This document shows positions 23,101 to 38,100 of a DNA stretch of 64,000 nt, piece after piece (position 1 is the stretch's first letter; each line of letters opens with the position of its first letter). A program made the translations under genes and the position numbers. This DNA comes from Arenicola marina (taxonomy: Eukaryota > Annelida > Polychaeta > Arenicolidae): NCBI GenBank assembly GCA_964019135.1, contig OZ025255.1, positions 28,769,188 to 28,833,187 on the forward strand, in the 5' to 3' direction. The notes under the pieces were generated by a model. It was given only the letters and a program-made list of their open reading frames with translations, searched no databases and had not been told where the DNA came from.

Positions 23101-26100
23101 GATGGGGATGGGGATGAGGATAGAGTTTGGTATATGGAGATGGGGATGGGAATGGGGATAGAGTTTGGTATATGGAGATGGGGATGGGGATGAGGATAGA
23201 GTTAGGGATATGGAGATGGGGATGGGAATGGGGATAGAGTTTGGTATATGGAGATGGGGATGGGGATGGGGATAGAGTTAGGGATATGGAGATGGGGATG
23301 GGAATGGGGATAGAGTTTGGTATATGGAGATGGGGATGGGGATAGGGATAGAGTTTGGTATATGGAGATGGGGATGGGGATAGGGATAGAGTTTGGTATA
23401 TGGAGATGGGATGGGGATAGGGATAGAGTTTGGTATATAGAGATGGGGATGGGAATGGGGATAGAGTTTGGTATATGGAGATGGGGATGGGGATAGGGAT
23501 AGAGTTTGGTATATGGAGATGGGGATGGGGATAGGGATAGAGTTTGGTATATGGAGATGGGGATGGGGATAGGGATAGAGTTTGGTATATGGAGATGGGG
23601 ATGGGGATAAGGATAGAGTTTGGTATATAGAGATGGAGATGGGGATGGGAATGGGGATAGGAACGAGGATGGGGATAGAGTTTGGTATATGGAGATGGGG
23701 ATGGGAATGGGGATAGGAACGAGGATGGGGTGGGTATGGGGATCCTCCGGGATAGGGATAGAGTTTGGTATATGGAGATGGGGATGGGGATAAGGATAGA
23801 GTTTGGTATATAGAGATGGGGATGAGGATGGGAATGGGGATAGGAACGAGGATGGGGATAGAGTTTGGTATATGGAGATGGGGATGGGAATGGGGATAGG
23901 AACGAGGATGGGGTGGGTATGGGGATCCTCCGGGATGGGGATAGCCGTTGGTATATGGAGATGGGGATGGGGATGAGGATAGAGTTAGGGATATGAAGAT
24001 GGGGATGGGAACGGAGATGGGAAATAGTGGCCTACCATTGCTTCTTGCTCTCCTCTTCTGCTAAGGTCATCTTCTCCTTCGTAGCTTGGTAGACGTCGTC
24101 AGTGGCTTGCACAGATATCTTGTGCGTCATACCTCCCAGCATGCCCAGCTCCTCGTTCCTAAAAACAGAAAATAACAACAATAATTGAATGATTCTCAGA
24201 TGCCTTAATTCGTTCCTCTTTTTATCTTTTTCAGTCTGCAAACATTACAAAATCGCTCTTCTCTATGAGGGTACCTCTCACTCCCTCTTTCAATGTCAAA
24301 CGGGTTAGACCAAACACTGCATTCATTTTGAAGAGAAGGCATTTGATAACAGATCTTTTTTTTTACGACCTTTATATATATACTAAATGCAAAAAAGCAC
24401 ACGAAGTGAACACGAGTGTGCACATTAATGTCACATCGTCTAGTACATATTTCCGGTGCAAAAAGGCGTTTGCCTGCATTATATAGTTATCGAAAATATT
24501 AACCAAGCGTTAAAAATATCAGAATAAGCAAAATGCAACTTAAGATGACAAAGATGAAAAATTGATATCTGACTACCCCAGACGGGCTGACCCAATCACG
24601 AGCGCTTAACTTCTTCGTTTATTATTAGTCCCCACGCCGTCATCTGCACTGAGCCCCACCTCTCATAGTCTATATATAACATGTTATATATAGACTATGA
24701 GAGGATATAACATGTTATATATAGACTATGAGAGGTGGGGCTCAGTGCAGATGACCACGTGGGGACTAATTATAAACGAAGAAGTTAAGCGCTCGTGGTC
24801 CCAATAGACTGCTTCTCGCAGAATACGCCATCAAAATGTCAAAACTAACGAGCAATGACGGCGATATGAAATGTCCCAATCGCAGGCTTCAGGACTCAGG
24901 ATAGGCGAGTGGCGAGGCGGCTAGCGGGATCAGGATAGGCGAGTGGCGAGGCGGCTAGCGGGATCAGGATAGGCGAGTGGCGAGGCAGCTAGCGGGATCA
25001 GGATAGGCGAGTGGCGAGGCGGCTAGCGGGATCAGGGTAGGCGAGTGGCGAGGCGGCTAGCGGGATCAGGATAGGCGAGTGGCGAGGCGGCTAGCGGGAT
25101 CAGGATAGGCGAGTGGCGAGGCGACTAGCGGGATCAGGATAGGCGAGTGGCGAGGCGGCTAGCGGGATCAGGATAGGCGAGTGGCGAGGCGGCTAGCGGG
25201 ATCAGGATAGGCGAGTGGCGAGGCAGCTAGCGGGATCAGGATAGGCGAGTGGCGAGGCGACTAGCGGGATCAGGATAGGCGAGTGGCGAGGCGGCTAGCG
25301 GGATCAGGATAGGCGAGTGGCGAGGCAGCTAGCGGGATCAGGATAGGCGAGTGGCGAGGCGACTAGCGGGATCAGGATAGGCGAGTGGCGAGGCGGCTAG
25401 CGGGATCAGGATAGGCGAGTGGCGAGGCGGCTAGCGGGATCAGGATAGGCGAGTGGCGAGGCGACTAGCGGGATCAGGATAGGCGAGTGGCGAGGCGGCT
25501 AGCGGGATCAGGATAGGCGAGTGGCGAGGCGGCTAGCGGGATCAGGATAGGCGAGTGGCGAGGCGGCTAGCGGGATCAGGATAGGCGAGTGGCGAGGCGA
25601 CTAGCGGGATCAGGATAGGCGAGTGGCGAGGCGGCTAGCGGGATCAGGATAGGCGAGTGGCGAGGCGGCTAGCGGGATCAGGGTAGGCGAGTGGCGAGGC
25701 GGCTAGCGGGATCAGGATAGGCGAGTGGCGAGGCGGCTAGCGGGATCAGGATAGGCGAGTGGCGAAGCGGCTAGCGGGATCAGGATAGGCGAGTGGCGAG
25801 GCAGCTAGCGGGATCAGGATAGGCGAGTGGCGAGGCAGCTAGCGGGATCAGGATAGGCGAGTGGCGAGGCGGCTAGCGGGATCAGGATAGGCGAGTGGCG
25901 AGGCGGCTAGCGGGATCAGGATAGGCGAGTGGCGAGGCGGCTAGCGGGATCAGCTAATAAACTTGCTACGTCAGGTCCTGTACCACCCACACCGATATCC
26001 CCACTGTGTCCCAGCAGGTTACTTAGCTCGCATCAACCCCAGCCTTCACGACTCGTGGTCAATCGAACCATCTTTTCATCCTTCCATCTGTTCATCCACC

Positions 26101-29100
26101 CATCCTTTCTTCATTCCTTTTGTTCATCCACCCACTCTTCCATCCTCCCATCCATCTGTTCATCCACCCATCCTTTCTTCATTCCTTTTGTTCATCCACT
26201 CACTCTTCCATCCTCCCATCCATCTGTTCATTCACCCATCCTTTCTTCCATCTATCTGTTCATGTACCCATCTATTCTTCTATCCTTCCATCCATCTGTT
26301 CATGTACCCATCCATTCTTCCATCCATCTGTTCATCTAGCCATCCTTTCTTCCATCCATCTGTTCATGTACCCATCCATTCTTTTATCCTTCCATCCATC
26401 TTTTCATCCACCCATCCTTTCCATCCATCTGTTCATGTACCCATCCATTCTTCCATCCATCTGTTTATCCACCCATCCATTCTTCTATCCTTCCATCCAT
26501 CTGTTTATCCACCCATCCATTCTTCTATCCTTCCATCCATCTATTCATGTACCCATCCATTCTTCCATCCATCTGTTTATCCACCCATCCATTCTTTCAT
26601 CCATCTGTTCATGCACCCATCCATTCTTCCATCCATCTGTTCGTGTACCCATCCATTGTGCCATCCATCTGTTTATCCACCCATCCATTCTTCCATCCAT
26701 CTGTTCATGCACTCATCCATTCTTCCATCCATCTGTTCATGTACCCATCCATTGTGCCATCCATCTGTTTATCCACCCATCCATTCTTCCATCCATATGT
26801 TCATGCACCCATCCATCTGTTCATGTACCCATCCAATCTTCAATCCATCTGTTCATCCACCATCCATCTGTTTATGCACCCATCCATTCTTCTATCCTTC
26901 CATCCACCTGTTTATCCACCCAGCAATTCTTTCATTGATCTGTTCACCCACCCACCCATGCTGCCATCCTTCTATCCATATGTTTATCGTCTACCCATCT
27001 ATTCCTCCATTCATCTGTTCATCCACCCATCTTTTCATCCACCCATCCATTCTTCCTTCCATCTGTTCATCCACCCATCCATTCTTCCTTCCATCTGTTA
27101 TCCACCCATCCATCCATCTGTTCCATCTATCCTTCCCATTCGTCCATCTATCTGCCCATCCACCCATCGCACATATATTCATCCACCTTTCTTACCATAC
27201 GGTACATACCTCCCATCTCGCCCACACATACACCCCACCCCCTTCTCACACCCCGTCAGCCCCCTCCCCACTCCCCCCACACATACCCACACACCACAGC
27301 AGTATATAACCAAATCATAACTTCAATCGACGACTGCTGACAACAAGACAGGAGAGGATCGACCTATGACCAAGCCTCCAATAAAGGCTCCTTCCGGCCC
27401 CCCTGGGGGGTGGGGGGGGGGGTCTGCTGTGTGTAGTTATCGTTCTGATCGCTCATTGACAGATACATCAAAGAACTAACTGAAGGCATCCTCGTGGAGT
27501 GGCGGGCGGGGACAGCACGCTATAACGGTAGATGGGGGCGTTGATTCCAGGAAGCCTGGCCGTCTCTTTAAGCGCAACAGCTGTCCCCGCCACAATCGAT
27601 AGGACGGTCACAGCCCGACAACAAGGCCGGCCAGAGCGGCAGGGTCTGTGCGGCCCGGGGGGGGGGGGGGGGGGCACCACAGTGAGGGGTGGATCACAGC
27701 CAGACACGGCGCCGGCCCGAGGGACAGGGTCCGTGTGGCCCGGGGGAAAGCGGGGGACAGGGTCTGTGTTGCCCGGGGGACAGGGTCTGTGTGGCCCGGG
27801 GGACAGGGTCTGTGTGGCCGGGGGACAGGGTCCGTATGGCCCGGGGGACAAGGTATGTGTGGCCCGGGGGACAGGGTCTGTGTGGCCCGGGGGACAGGGT
27901 CTGTGTGGCCCGGGGGACAGGGTCCGTATGGCCCGGGGGACAAGGTATGTGTGGCCCGGGGGACAGGTCTGTGTGGCCCGGGGGACAGGTCTGTGTGGCC
28001 CGGGGGACAGGGTCTGTTAGGCTCGGGGGGGACAGGGTGTGTGTGGCCCTGGGGACAGGGTCTGTGAGGCTCGAGTGGGACAGGGTCTGTGTGGCCCGGG
28101 GGACAAGGTCTGTGTGGCCCGGGGGACAGGGTATGTGAGGCTCGGGGGACAAGGTCTGTGAGGCTCGGGGGGGGGGGGGGGGGGCAGTGTCTGTGTGGCC
28201 CGGGGGACAAGGTCTGTGTGGCTCGGGGGACAGGGTCTGTGAGGCCCGGGGGACAAGGTCTGTGTGGCCCGGGGGACAGAGTCTGTGTGGCTCGGGGGAC
28301 AGGGTCTGTGTGGCCCGGGGAACAAGGTCTGTGTGACCCGGGGGACAGGGTCTGTGTGGCCCAGGGGACAGGGTATGTGTGACACGGGTGGTCACCACAG
28401 TGAGGGGTGAGTCAGGATAATCAAAACAAGGCCTGGGGGACACTCAGAAGGGGTCCAGCGGATACATGGGACCAGACAGGCGCTAAAGGAACGAGACTTA
28501 CAACGTGACGCTCTGGGAAGATACCCAGACGTACCGCGGTGAGGCACTACCCTCGGTGTCCCAGGCCACCCCCACCCCCCACCCCCCGCCCCCCTCCTTC
28601 CGCCTCCCCCAACGTTAACGCCACCAGACAGTACGACGCGGAAGGACTCCCAAACACAACCAGAGGGCAACACTTAAAATAAAATAAAATAACACTGCTG
28701 ATCTTAATGCGACAGTTTTCCAATAACGGATGGGCTATCATGGCACAGACAAAAGCAAGCGGGCCGGCGCCGCTGAGGTGGTGACGTCACTGGGAGGCTC
28801 GATGGCCGTGATATCGATGTAACCTCATCAGACGGAGCTTTCTTTCTCAAGCCGCGACCCTCGTGTGCTGCGTCACGGCGCGCGTGTGACGTCACAACGC
28901 GCGACATCTCAGCAGCGGGGCGCGCGAGCCGGGCTATAAACAGCAGCCGAAGAAGCCATCTCACTAGGCGGGAAGTGGAGAAAGCCGCCGCTGGGGGAGA
29001 TTTGTCAATAGGGTGTGTGGGTCCATTTATTTTTGATGCGTTGGAGATTGGGTGATGTCAGGGGGGGGGGGGGGGGTCCCAACACGTAGCTACGTCATTA

Positions 29101-32100
29101 GACCCTCACAATCGGGAGTCGTGACTGGCGTAGTGAGTGAGTGACGTAGATTGTCCGGCAGGGGTGGGCTTGTCTAGGGGTGTAACGTCATAGCCAGCGT
29201 CACCCAACCGCGTTGAGAATAACAACACAGCCCTCACGGGTCAAATCGGAGCGCAGTGGTAGTGGCCTCAATAAAAATATTAGACACAGCCTCAACCTCA
29301 TCCCCACGACACCAGTCTCTCTGGTGTCTCGAGACCCCACTCCCTCCCTAATAAACCACACATACACCCCACTCCCAACCCACTCAGAGCACAACCTAGC
29401 CTCCTTATATCCAATCTCTCCACCTCCACCCAACCTGATACCTAGCCTCGAGCCTGACAGCCCAACCCGAATAAATCTTACCATCCTCAGACCCCCCCTC
29501 CCCTCCCCTCACCCCGCCCGTCCTCCGTCATCCAGGGTTGCATACTTCACGGCCCGGTGCACTGGTTCTATCCCAACTCCAGCAAAAACACGACGCACTG
29601 AGCGCCCCTCGCGGTCTCCAGCGCCCCTCGCGGTCTCCAGCCCCCCTCGATGGTCTCCAGCCCCCCTCGCGGCTCTCCAGCCCCCCTCGCGGCTCTCCAG
29701 CCCCCTCGATGGTCTCCAGCCCCCCTCGATGGTCTCCAGCGCCCCTCGATGGTCTCCGCCGGCCTGATTTACTCCTGGTGTGCCGACGCCAACAGGGGCC
29801 ACGACACGACGTTCAATAACAACGACAACACTCTTCTCTTCTCTGTACAAGAGACCCACACCACTGTCGAGTGTTCCACGAACTACCAAATCCGTATTTT
29901 TAGTGGAGCGGGAGGCGGGGAGGGGGGATTTATTTGACAGTTTTACAATACGTGTAAACGAGTTCACACTTAATATGAGTCATCAAAACAAGCCATGTTA
30001 ATATGTACTGTATGTAGCCGGACAAGTTTCTCATTGTAGGTCACCATCCGAATCCGGCGTAAAGCACCTATAATTCATGAATCATGACTTGTGGGTGTTT
30101 TTGAAAATTCTCGCATTTTTTTGAGAGAAAAACCATTCCGGAACAATTTAAGTGAGGTTGGATGATTGAAACGTGCCCCAGAGATACATGGGCCGGACGC
30201 TAACCCACGACCTGTTGGGGTGCAGTCTGCTCGCCCACTGAGCCAGGAAGGCTGTCCCATAGAGCACAGAGCCACAGTATATATATATATGTACACGGGG
30301 GAAGGATGCTCATGCTTCAAGCGGACAGCAGCATCCAGAGGGATGACCGTTGCGGGCGGGGGATCGAGACATTGGCGCTGTATGCCACTGTTACGCTCAG
30401 TAATGCCAAGGTTAATCAAGCGAATTCCCAGGACAATGAGATGGCCCCAGTCACACATGTGGTTCGAACCAGGAACCGCCTGTCTGGAGTCGAGTACGCT
30501 ACCCACTCGACCACGGCGGCTCCCCCAGGTCTGTGTTTATGCCAATGGGAGACATTCACAGTTTAGTATAATGTTATGGGTATTACTTTTGGCGGCGTGG
30601 CGACATGGACAATGCCTATTGTTGAGTGGGGCCCCCCAGCGGCGGGGTCGACAGAGGATGGGGGGGGAGGCATAGCGGGGTGCCGACAGAGGGGGGGGGG
30701 GTCACAGCGGGGTGCCTACTGGGGAGAGGAATCGGGGGTGCCAAAAAGAGGGGGCGGGGGGGTCACAGCTGGGTGCCTCCAACAGAATGCTCATAAACCC
30801 TAAAAAAAACTAAACTTCTTAGTGGTGTTGGTAGGTGCAAACCCCCATTGTTCGCGTATTGCTAAGCGTCACCAGTGACGTTCTGCATTACTTTACGACA
30901 TCAGATTTATAGCGTTTCTTGTCATCAACTTCCAACTAAACACAAATACACACGATAGGCGAGATATAAAACTGAATGATTTATAGTCAGAAAGAGCTTA
31001 TTTTTCAATGTTGCCGGTATACTTTGTTTCTTGTATCCTTTCACGTCACAAACATGTCCACAGATCAAGTAGCGTTGTTGAATATAGAGTGTCAGGAGAA
31101 GGCAGGCAAGTTGCATGTGCCGGGAGTGAGGAGCCCATAGGGTGGGGCACGACCATCATTCCTGGCCTTTATCTCCACAACATGACAGCCCCTACAGCAC
31201 AGCAGAGCACACGCCCCAACATCCGTTTCACGCAAGCCATGACTTTTCAACAAAACCCGACAGAGATATTTCATGTTTTTTTTCTTACCACGATCAGATT
31301 TCGCTTAGGGCGAATAGGACGAATAGGACGATAAAAAAACTGATAAATGGATCACGTGAGAGTCACGTGGTCCTCGTTATCGGTTCATCTGGCGACGACG
31401 CTGCAGTGATATGTCGCGCGTTTTATGGCACTTTTGTGCACGTGAAAGCTACACTGGGCCGAGAAGCCTCCCGGGGTGACGATTGCACGGGATTGGATGA
31501 AACCTGCCACCAGAGTCAGGAGCCAGGGTTCGAACCCACGACCTGTTGGACCTACAGCTGCGCCTGATTATCACCATCTGTTGGTTTAAACATATTTTTA
31601 TTAAGCAATTGGAAATCAGGCAAAGCCTATACAAATTCCTCTTGTTGAGGTACGTAGTCGCACAACTGTTGAGAATATAGAAATGTCAAAACTCGTGTAA
31701 TATAAATTGTAGAACGATAAACTAGGTTATCTAAACCAGGGTATCAGTAGTTGTGAACAAAAGGTAAAGTAACTAAATGATTACACACAGGGTCAGTCCG
31801 ATATACAGCCATGTTATTAATTTTATATAATATGATTAGATATCAAAACGTTTACTCTTGGCTATAAACTCGTGGACCGCGACACCATCTGTTGACCCTA
31901 CCGCCGTGAGGACGCCACGCTATGACGATGCAGTCATGTGCTGCGGTACCTCCACTGTTAAGTGATCATTACCAGGACTGCTCCTGCCTTCGATTTCAAG
32001 ATATACTGAACGATGTATGCATTGAAATGAAGGTGTTTTATGCCACTTTTGTGCACACAAGACGGCGAACCTAGGTTATTGAGTCGATGTAAGGAGACAT

Positions 32101-35100
32101 CTATTGTCTGGCTGTATGTAGACCACTGCCCAGCGCCAGTCCCGGTCGATTGCAGGAGCAGAGGGGGGGGGGGGTCCTCACCACGTGGCAGGGACGCCGG
32201 CCAGGGCTGGTCCTGAGTGTCTGCCGACAGTGTCACCGCCGTCAATGTCTGCCGTCAGTGTGACTTCAGCTTACTACGTCGGCCGGCGGTGAGGGGAGGG
32301 GGGGGGGGGGGGGTGAGGCAGTCTGCGACTAGACTGGGGTCACGCGCGGTGAATGGAGGTCACAGAATATAGTTTTGTCTGCCCGTCACGGCGGCAGTAT
32401 TACCGAGACAAATCCAACTTGACACTTCACTAGCAGGAGACAGACACGAAGAGGACAGTCAGCGGATGGAGGACACGACAGTCTGCCATACGGCTCTTGT
32501 CTGCCAGAAACCGGCGGCGGAGGGCGGGGCGGGGGGGGGGGGGGGGGGGTGGGGGCGGGGGCATACAGACACGCCAGTCCCCCCTCCCACCCCCCACCCC
32601 CCCAACACACACACCATCCACCTAGCCCCGAGGAAGCCCTCGACCCACGTCAGTCACGTGCACTAACTACCAATCCAATATACATATATATATCCCATTA
32701 CGATTGTCGTAACCATAGCGACGTTACATATAATTTCTATCCATGTTTGTATATATATATATATATATATGCTCTATATTTGTAAATGTAGACGGTGGAT
32801 CAACTTCGAAATAGATTCACTAAATACTTGTCGCAAGTAATTTATAACAGTAATTTGGACCTCGTTGAGGAAGCAGCTCACCCATAAATGGCCGTTGTAG
32901 CCGACGAGGCACGCTAAACGGCTGGAGGCAGGCCTCGTTATGACTGTGGCACCGCTGGCGGGGGAGCGCGGGGAGGGGCAGGGCGACGTGGGAGGGAGGG
33001 GGGAGGGGGGAATGGGGGGGGGGCGAGGTGGGGCAAGGTGGGAAGGAGAGGGGGGGGGCAAGGTGGGAGGGAGGGAGCGAGATATCAAGGGGGAGAGGGG
33101 GAGGTGGGAGGGAGGGGAGAGATGGTGGCTGGAGAGGGTGCCTGGAGAGGGTGCCTGGAGAGGGTGGCTGGACAGGGTGGCTGGACAGGGTGGCTGGAGA
33201 CGCGGTGGCTGGAGACGGGGTGGGGCGCGAGAGGGTGGCTGGAGAGGGTGGCTGGAGACTGGGTGGCTGGAGAGGGTGGCTGGAGACGGGGTGGCTGGAG
33301 ACGCGGTGGCTGGAGACGGGGTGGCTGGAGACGCGGTGGCTGGATACGGGGTGGGGCGCGAGAGGGTGGCGCGGGAGAGTGGCTGAACAGAGTTGCTGGA
33401 GACTGGGAGGCTGGAGACGGGGTGGCTGGAGACTGGGTGGCTGGAGAGGGTGGCTGGAGACGGGGTGGCTGGAGACGGGGTGGCTGGAGACTGGGTGGCT
33501 GGAGAGGGTGGCTGGAGACGGGGTGGCTGGAGACGGGGTGGCTGGAGAGGGTGGCTGGAGACGGGGTGGCTGGAGACTGGGAGGCTGGAGACGGGGTGGC
33601 AGGAGACTGGGTGGCTGGAGAGGGTGGCTGGACAGGGTTGCTGGACAGGGTGGCTGGAGACGCGGTGGCTGGAGACGGGGTGGGGCGCGAGAGGGTGGCT
33701 GGAGACGGGGTGGGGCGCGAGAGGGTGGCTGGAGGGGGTGGCTGGAGACTGGGTGGCTGGAGAGGGTGGCTGGAGACGGGGTGGCTGGAGACGCGGTGGC
33801 TGGAGACGGGGTGGGGCGCGAGAGGGTGGCGCGGGAGAGTGGCTGAACAGAGTTGCTGGAGACTGGGAGGCTGGAGACGGGGTGGCTGGAGACTGGGTGG
33901 CTGGAGAGGGTGGCTGGAGACGGGGTGGCTGGAGAGGGTGGCTGGAGACGGGGTGGCTGGAGACTGGGAGGCTGGAGACGGGGTGGCTGGAGACTGGGTG
34001 GCTGGAGAGGGTGGCTGGAGACGGGGTGGCTGGAGACGGGGTGGCTGGAGAGGGTGGCTGGAGACTGGGTGGCTGGGGAGGGTGGCTGGAGACAGGGTGG
34101 CTGGAGACTGGGTGGCTGGAGACGGTGGCTGGAGACGGGGTGGCTGGAGACGGGAAGAGGGCGGGAGACGAGGTGGCTGGAGACGGGAAGAGGGCGGGAG
34201 ACGGGGTGGCTGGAGAAGGGTAGAGGGCGGGAGACGGGGGGGGGGCGGGAGACGGGGTGGCTGCAGACAGGGGAGGCGGGAGACGGAGGGGGAGGGAGAC
34301 GGGGAGGCGGGAGACGGAATGGGGGGGGGGTGGCTGGAGACAGGGTGGCTGGTGGGTCAGGGTCATAAGCTGCCATCGTGCGCGGAGAGGCTAGTAGCGA
34401 TATAATAGCTGGAGTAGCAGGTGCAAGTCGTGCATGGATTGGCAGGGACACAAGGTCAGGGTTGACAGGTGACGGTATGCCACCTTCCAGCCTCAGTCCA
34501 CCTGGTGCAGGTTCAGGGTGTCAGGGTCGACATACAGGTGAGCCACGTGTATGAGGGGGAGGCGAGGGGCAGGCAGACACGCGAGCCATGTCACACCCCG
34601 CGGGGCACGTGTCATGTGCTGCACGACATGCCGACCCCCTCCTCCACCCCCCACCACCTGTATCGTATCTCAAGGGCAGAGCACAGGTAGAAGGGGTCTC
34701 GTGTCACCCCCCACCACCTCTTACACAGAAGTCCAACTAGCTTAGCACTTTCCACATCTGAATGGACCATGGCTTAGCACTTTTCACATCTGAGCGGACC
34801 ATGGCTTAGCACTTTTCACACCTAAGTGGACCATGGATTAGCACTCTCCACATCTGAGCGGACCATGGCTTAGCACTTTCCACATATGAGCGGACCACGG
34901 CTTAGCACTTTTCACATCTGAATGAACCATGGCTTAGCACTTTCCACAACTAAGTGGACCATGGCTTAGCACTCTCCACATCTGAGCGAACCATGGCTTA
35001 GCACTTTCTACATCTAAGCGGACCATGGCTTAGCACTCTCCACATCTGAGCGGACCATGGCTTAGCACTTTCTACATCTGAGCGGACCATGGCTTAGCAC

Positions 35101-38100
35101 TTTCTACATCTGAGCGTACCATGGCTTAGCCCTTTTCACATCTGAGTAGACCATTGCTGAACACTGTATAATGGACACATTAGGCTGCACCGGCTTAGCA
35201 CAAATTCATGAGAGATCATTAAGTGGGACAGGTCAAAGGTTAAGATATCCTTGAACGATACAGCGAGAGATGGCGGTCGGATCTTGTGTGTAAGGCTACC
35301 AGACACAAGTAAGAGCCATGCGAGGCGACCCTCTCCTGCCAGTCCAGCAAATCTCATCACCACCTTGCGCCTCCCGCCAGTCCTAATATATAAAACGGAC
35401 CCGAAATAGCTACGTTATCAGCGAAGCAGTTTGTGATCCCCCCACCTTGGCGAGTGGCTTCCTTTTTGAGCCAAGCAATAACAGCCAAGCTGCCAATAAT
35501 AGACACGGAGCACGGTGGGACGGCACAGATACACGAAGACCGAGCGACACGCGCGGTGTGGGAGGCGACACAAACACGGACAGCCAATCATGTCGCCAGC
35601 GACTCCCCTCCCCCCCCACCCCCACCCGACTCCCCCTCCCCCAGCTAACAACATTCTACTTCCCTCCCTGACCGTAAGTGGGAGGCTCCCTCCAACCCAA
35701 AGCATTGAGACATTGATCTGGGGTGAGTGGTCGGAAACAACCATCTCTAGTCGCCGCCGCATTTTTATCACCCCCCCCCCCTCCCCCCCACCTCACACAC
35801 ACATCACGTCCAGTAATAATAGCAACAATCTCCTCGCGTAGTACGGATGTATGTATGTAGGTGGCAGCCAATATGACCGGACGCCCGGCCGCCCGCCCGG
35901 CGTGCTCGAAGGCTCAGATAGTTCCCAGGCAATGGTAGGGGGGTCGGTGGGTGGTGGGCGGTTATTGATAGACTGATGATAGCAGTGGGGGAGGGGAGGG
36001 GATGGGGGAGGGGGGGGTAGCGGTATGCGGGGCTGTGCCATGGCCAGGTTCAACCCACATCTGGCCTGGCCTAGCCGAGCCGAGCCGAGCCGGGCCGCGT
36101 TGCGGGCTCGACCACAGCACTCTAGCGGCAGGCATGCAGCAAGCAAGCAAGCAGACAGGCAGACACACAGACAGACGGACAGCTCAGGGGCCGACCCCCA
36201 AATATTCCACACTTCCTGGCGGGGATCCATAGACGGCCACCGTCGAGAGTCGGGGTGGGGGGTGGGGGGTGTGTGCGTGTTAGGCGGGGGCAGGCAGAGG
36301 CGGGCGGTGGGGGGGGGGGGGAGAGGGGCAGGCAGAGGCGGGGAGCAGACCGATGTCGCGGTCGGGAGAAAGTAGATAGGCCCATGATGAGTGGGGAGAG
36401 TGTGGTGGTGGTGGTCGGGATTAGGGTGGGGGGGGGGGGGGGGTAGAGGATGCACCGACCTGTGCATACAATAACCAGCCAGGCGGTATTTATGGGGCGC
36501 CGATGGGCTCCGAACAGCTCCGGGAGCTAAGAGTTAGGAATCTAGCCGTTGTCAGGATCATTCAGTTAGGTCAACACATCCCACCCACCGTCTGACTTGT
36601 CTTTACGACATGCAATCCTCACAGCATAGCGATTAGCAGCTCCGGAACACTAAGATCCACCGCGATCAGGATCACTCGAGGCGGCGGATCCACCTCCATA
36701 AAAGGATCCGCCCCGGTCTGGACCACTCGTGGATTCGGACTCTTCCATACTCCGCTGCTGTGCAAGATGGACCACTGTACCAGGCTAGGCTTCTGTACAA
36801 GATGGACCACTGTACCAGGCTAGGCTTCTGTGCAAGATGGACCACTGTACCAGGCTAGGCTTCTGTGCAAGATGGACCACTGTACCAGGCTAGGCTTCTG
36901 TACAAGATGGACCACTGTACCAGGCTAGGCTTCTGTACAAGATGGACCACTGTACCAGGCTAGGCTTCTGTACAAGATGGACCACTGTACCAGGCTAGGC
37001 TTCTGTGCAAGATGGACCACTGTACCAGGCTACGTTTCTGTACAAGATGGACCACTGTACCAGGCTAGGCTTCTGTACAAGATGGACCACTGTACCAGGC
37101 TAGGCTTCTGTACAAGATGGACCACTGTACCAGGCTAGGCTTCTGTACAAGATGGACCACTGTACCAGGCTAGGCTTCTGTACAAGATGGACCACTGTAC
37201 CAGGCTAGGCTTCTGTACAAGATGGACCACTGTACCAGGCTAGGCTTCTGTGCAAGATGGACCACTGTACCAGGCTACGTTTCTGTACAAGATGGACCAC
37301 TGTACCAGGCTAGGCTTCTGTACAAGATGGACCACTACCAGGCTAGGCTTCTGTACAAGATGGACCACTGTACCAGACTAGGCTTCTGTACAAGATGGAC
37401 CACTGTACCAGGCTAGGCTTCTGTACAAGATGGACCACTGTACCAGGCTAGGCTTCTGTACAAGTTGGACCACTGTACCAGGCTAGGCTTCTGTACAAGA
37501 TGGACCACTGTACCAGGCTAGGCTTCTGTACAAGATGGACCACTGTACCAGGCTAGGCTTCTGTACAAGATGGACCACTGTACCAGGCTAGGCTTCTGTA
37601 CAAGATGGACCACTGTACCAGGCTAGGCTTCTGTACAAGATGGACCACTGTACCAGGCTAGGCTTCTGTACAAGATGGACCACTACCAGGCTAGGCTTCT
37701 GTACAAGATGGACCACTGTACCAGGCTAGGCTTCTGTGCAAGATGGACCACTGTACCAGGCTAGGCTTCTGTACAAAATGGACCACTGTACCAGGCTAGG
37801 TTTCTGTACAAGATGAACCACTGTACCAGGCTAGGCTTCTGTACAAGATGGACCACTACCAGGCTAGGCTTCTGTACAAGATGGACTACTCTACCAGGCT
37901 AGGTTTCTGTACAAGATGAACCACTGTACCAGGCTAGGCTTCTGTACAAGATGGACCACTGCACCAGGCTAGGCTTCTGTACAAGATGGACCACTGTACC
38001 AGGCTAGGCTTCTGTACAAGATGGACCACTGCACCAGGCTAGGCTTCTGTACAAGATGGACCATTTACCAGGCTAGGCTTCTGTACAAGATGGACCACTG

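Noticed and set aside
24899-25955. CRISPR-like regular array (34-bp period)
   Set aside because: Head-to-tail units with no unique spacers, inside an animal intron; a minisatellite.
25929-27320. His/Pro/Ser/Ile-rich open frames of up to 448 codons
   Set aside because: Translations of CATC-based tandem repeats with no non-repeat coding signal.
27468-28443. Frames of 120-249 codons in the GACAGGGTCTGTGTGG array
   Set aside because: Simultaneously open on both strands through a 23-bp repeat; a repeat artefact.
30278-30525. A functional tRNA gene
   Set aside because: A and B boxes are present, but there is no closed cloverleaf acceptor stem; the sequence continues into a body and an AT-rich tail as in a SINE.
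32774-34451. Open frames of 450-540 codons on both strands
   Set aside because: Products of the 15-bp GGTGGCTGGAGACGG array. Pro/Ser or Gly/Trp-rich repetition with no domain, open in several frames at once.
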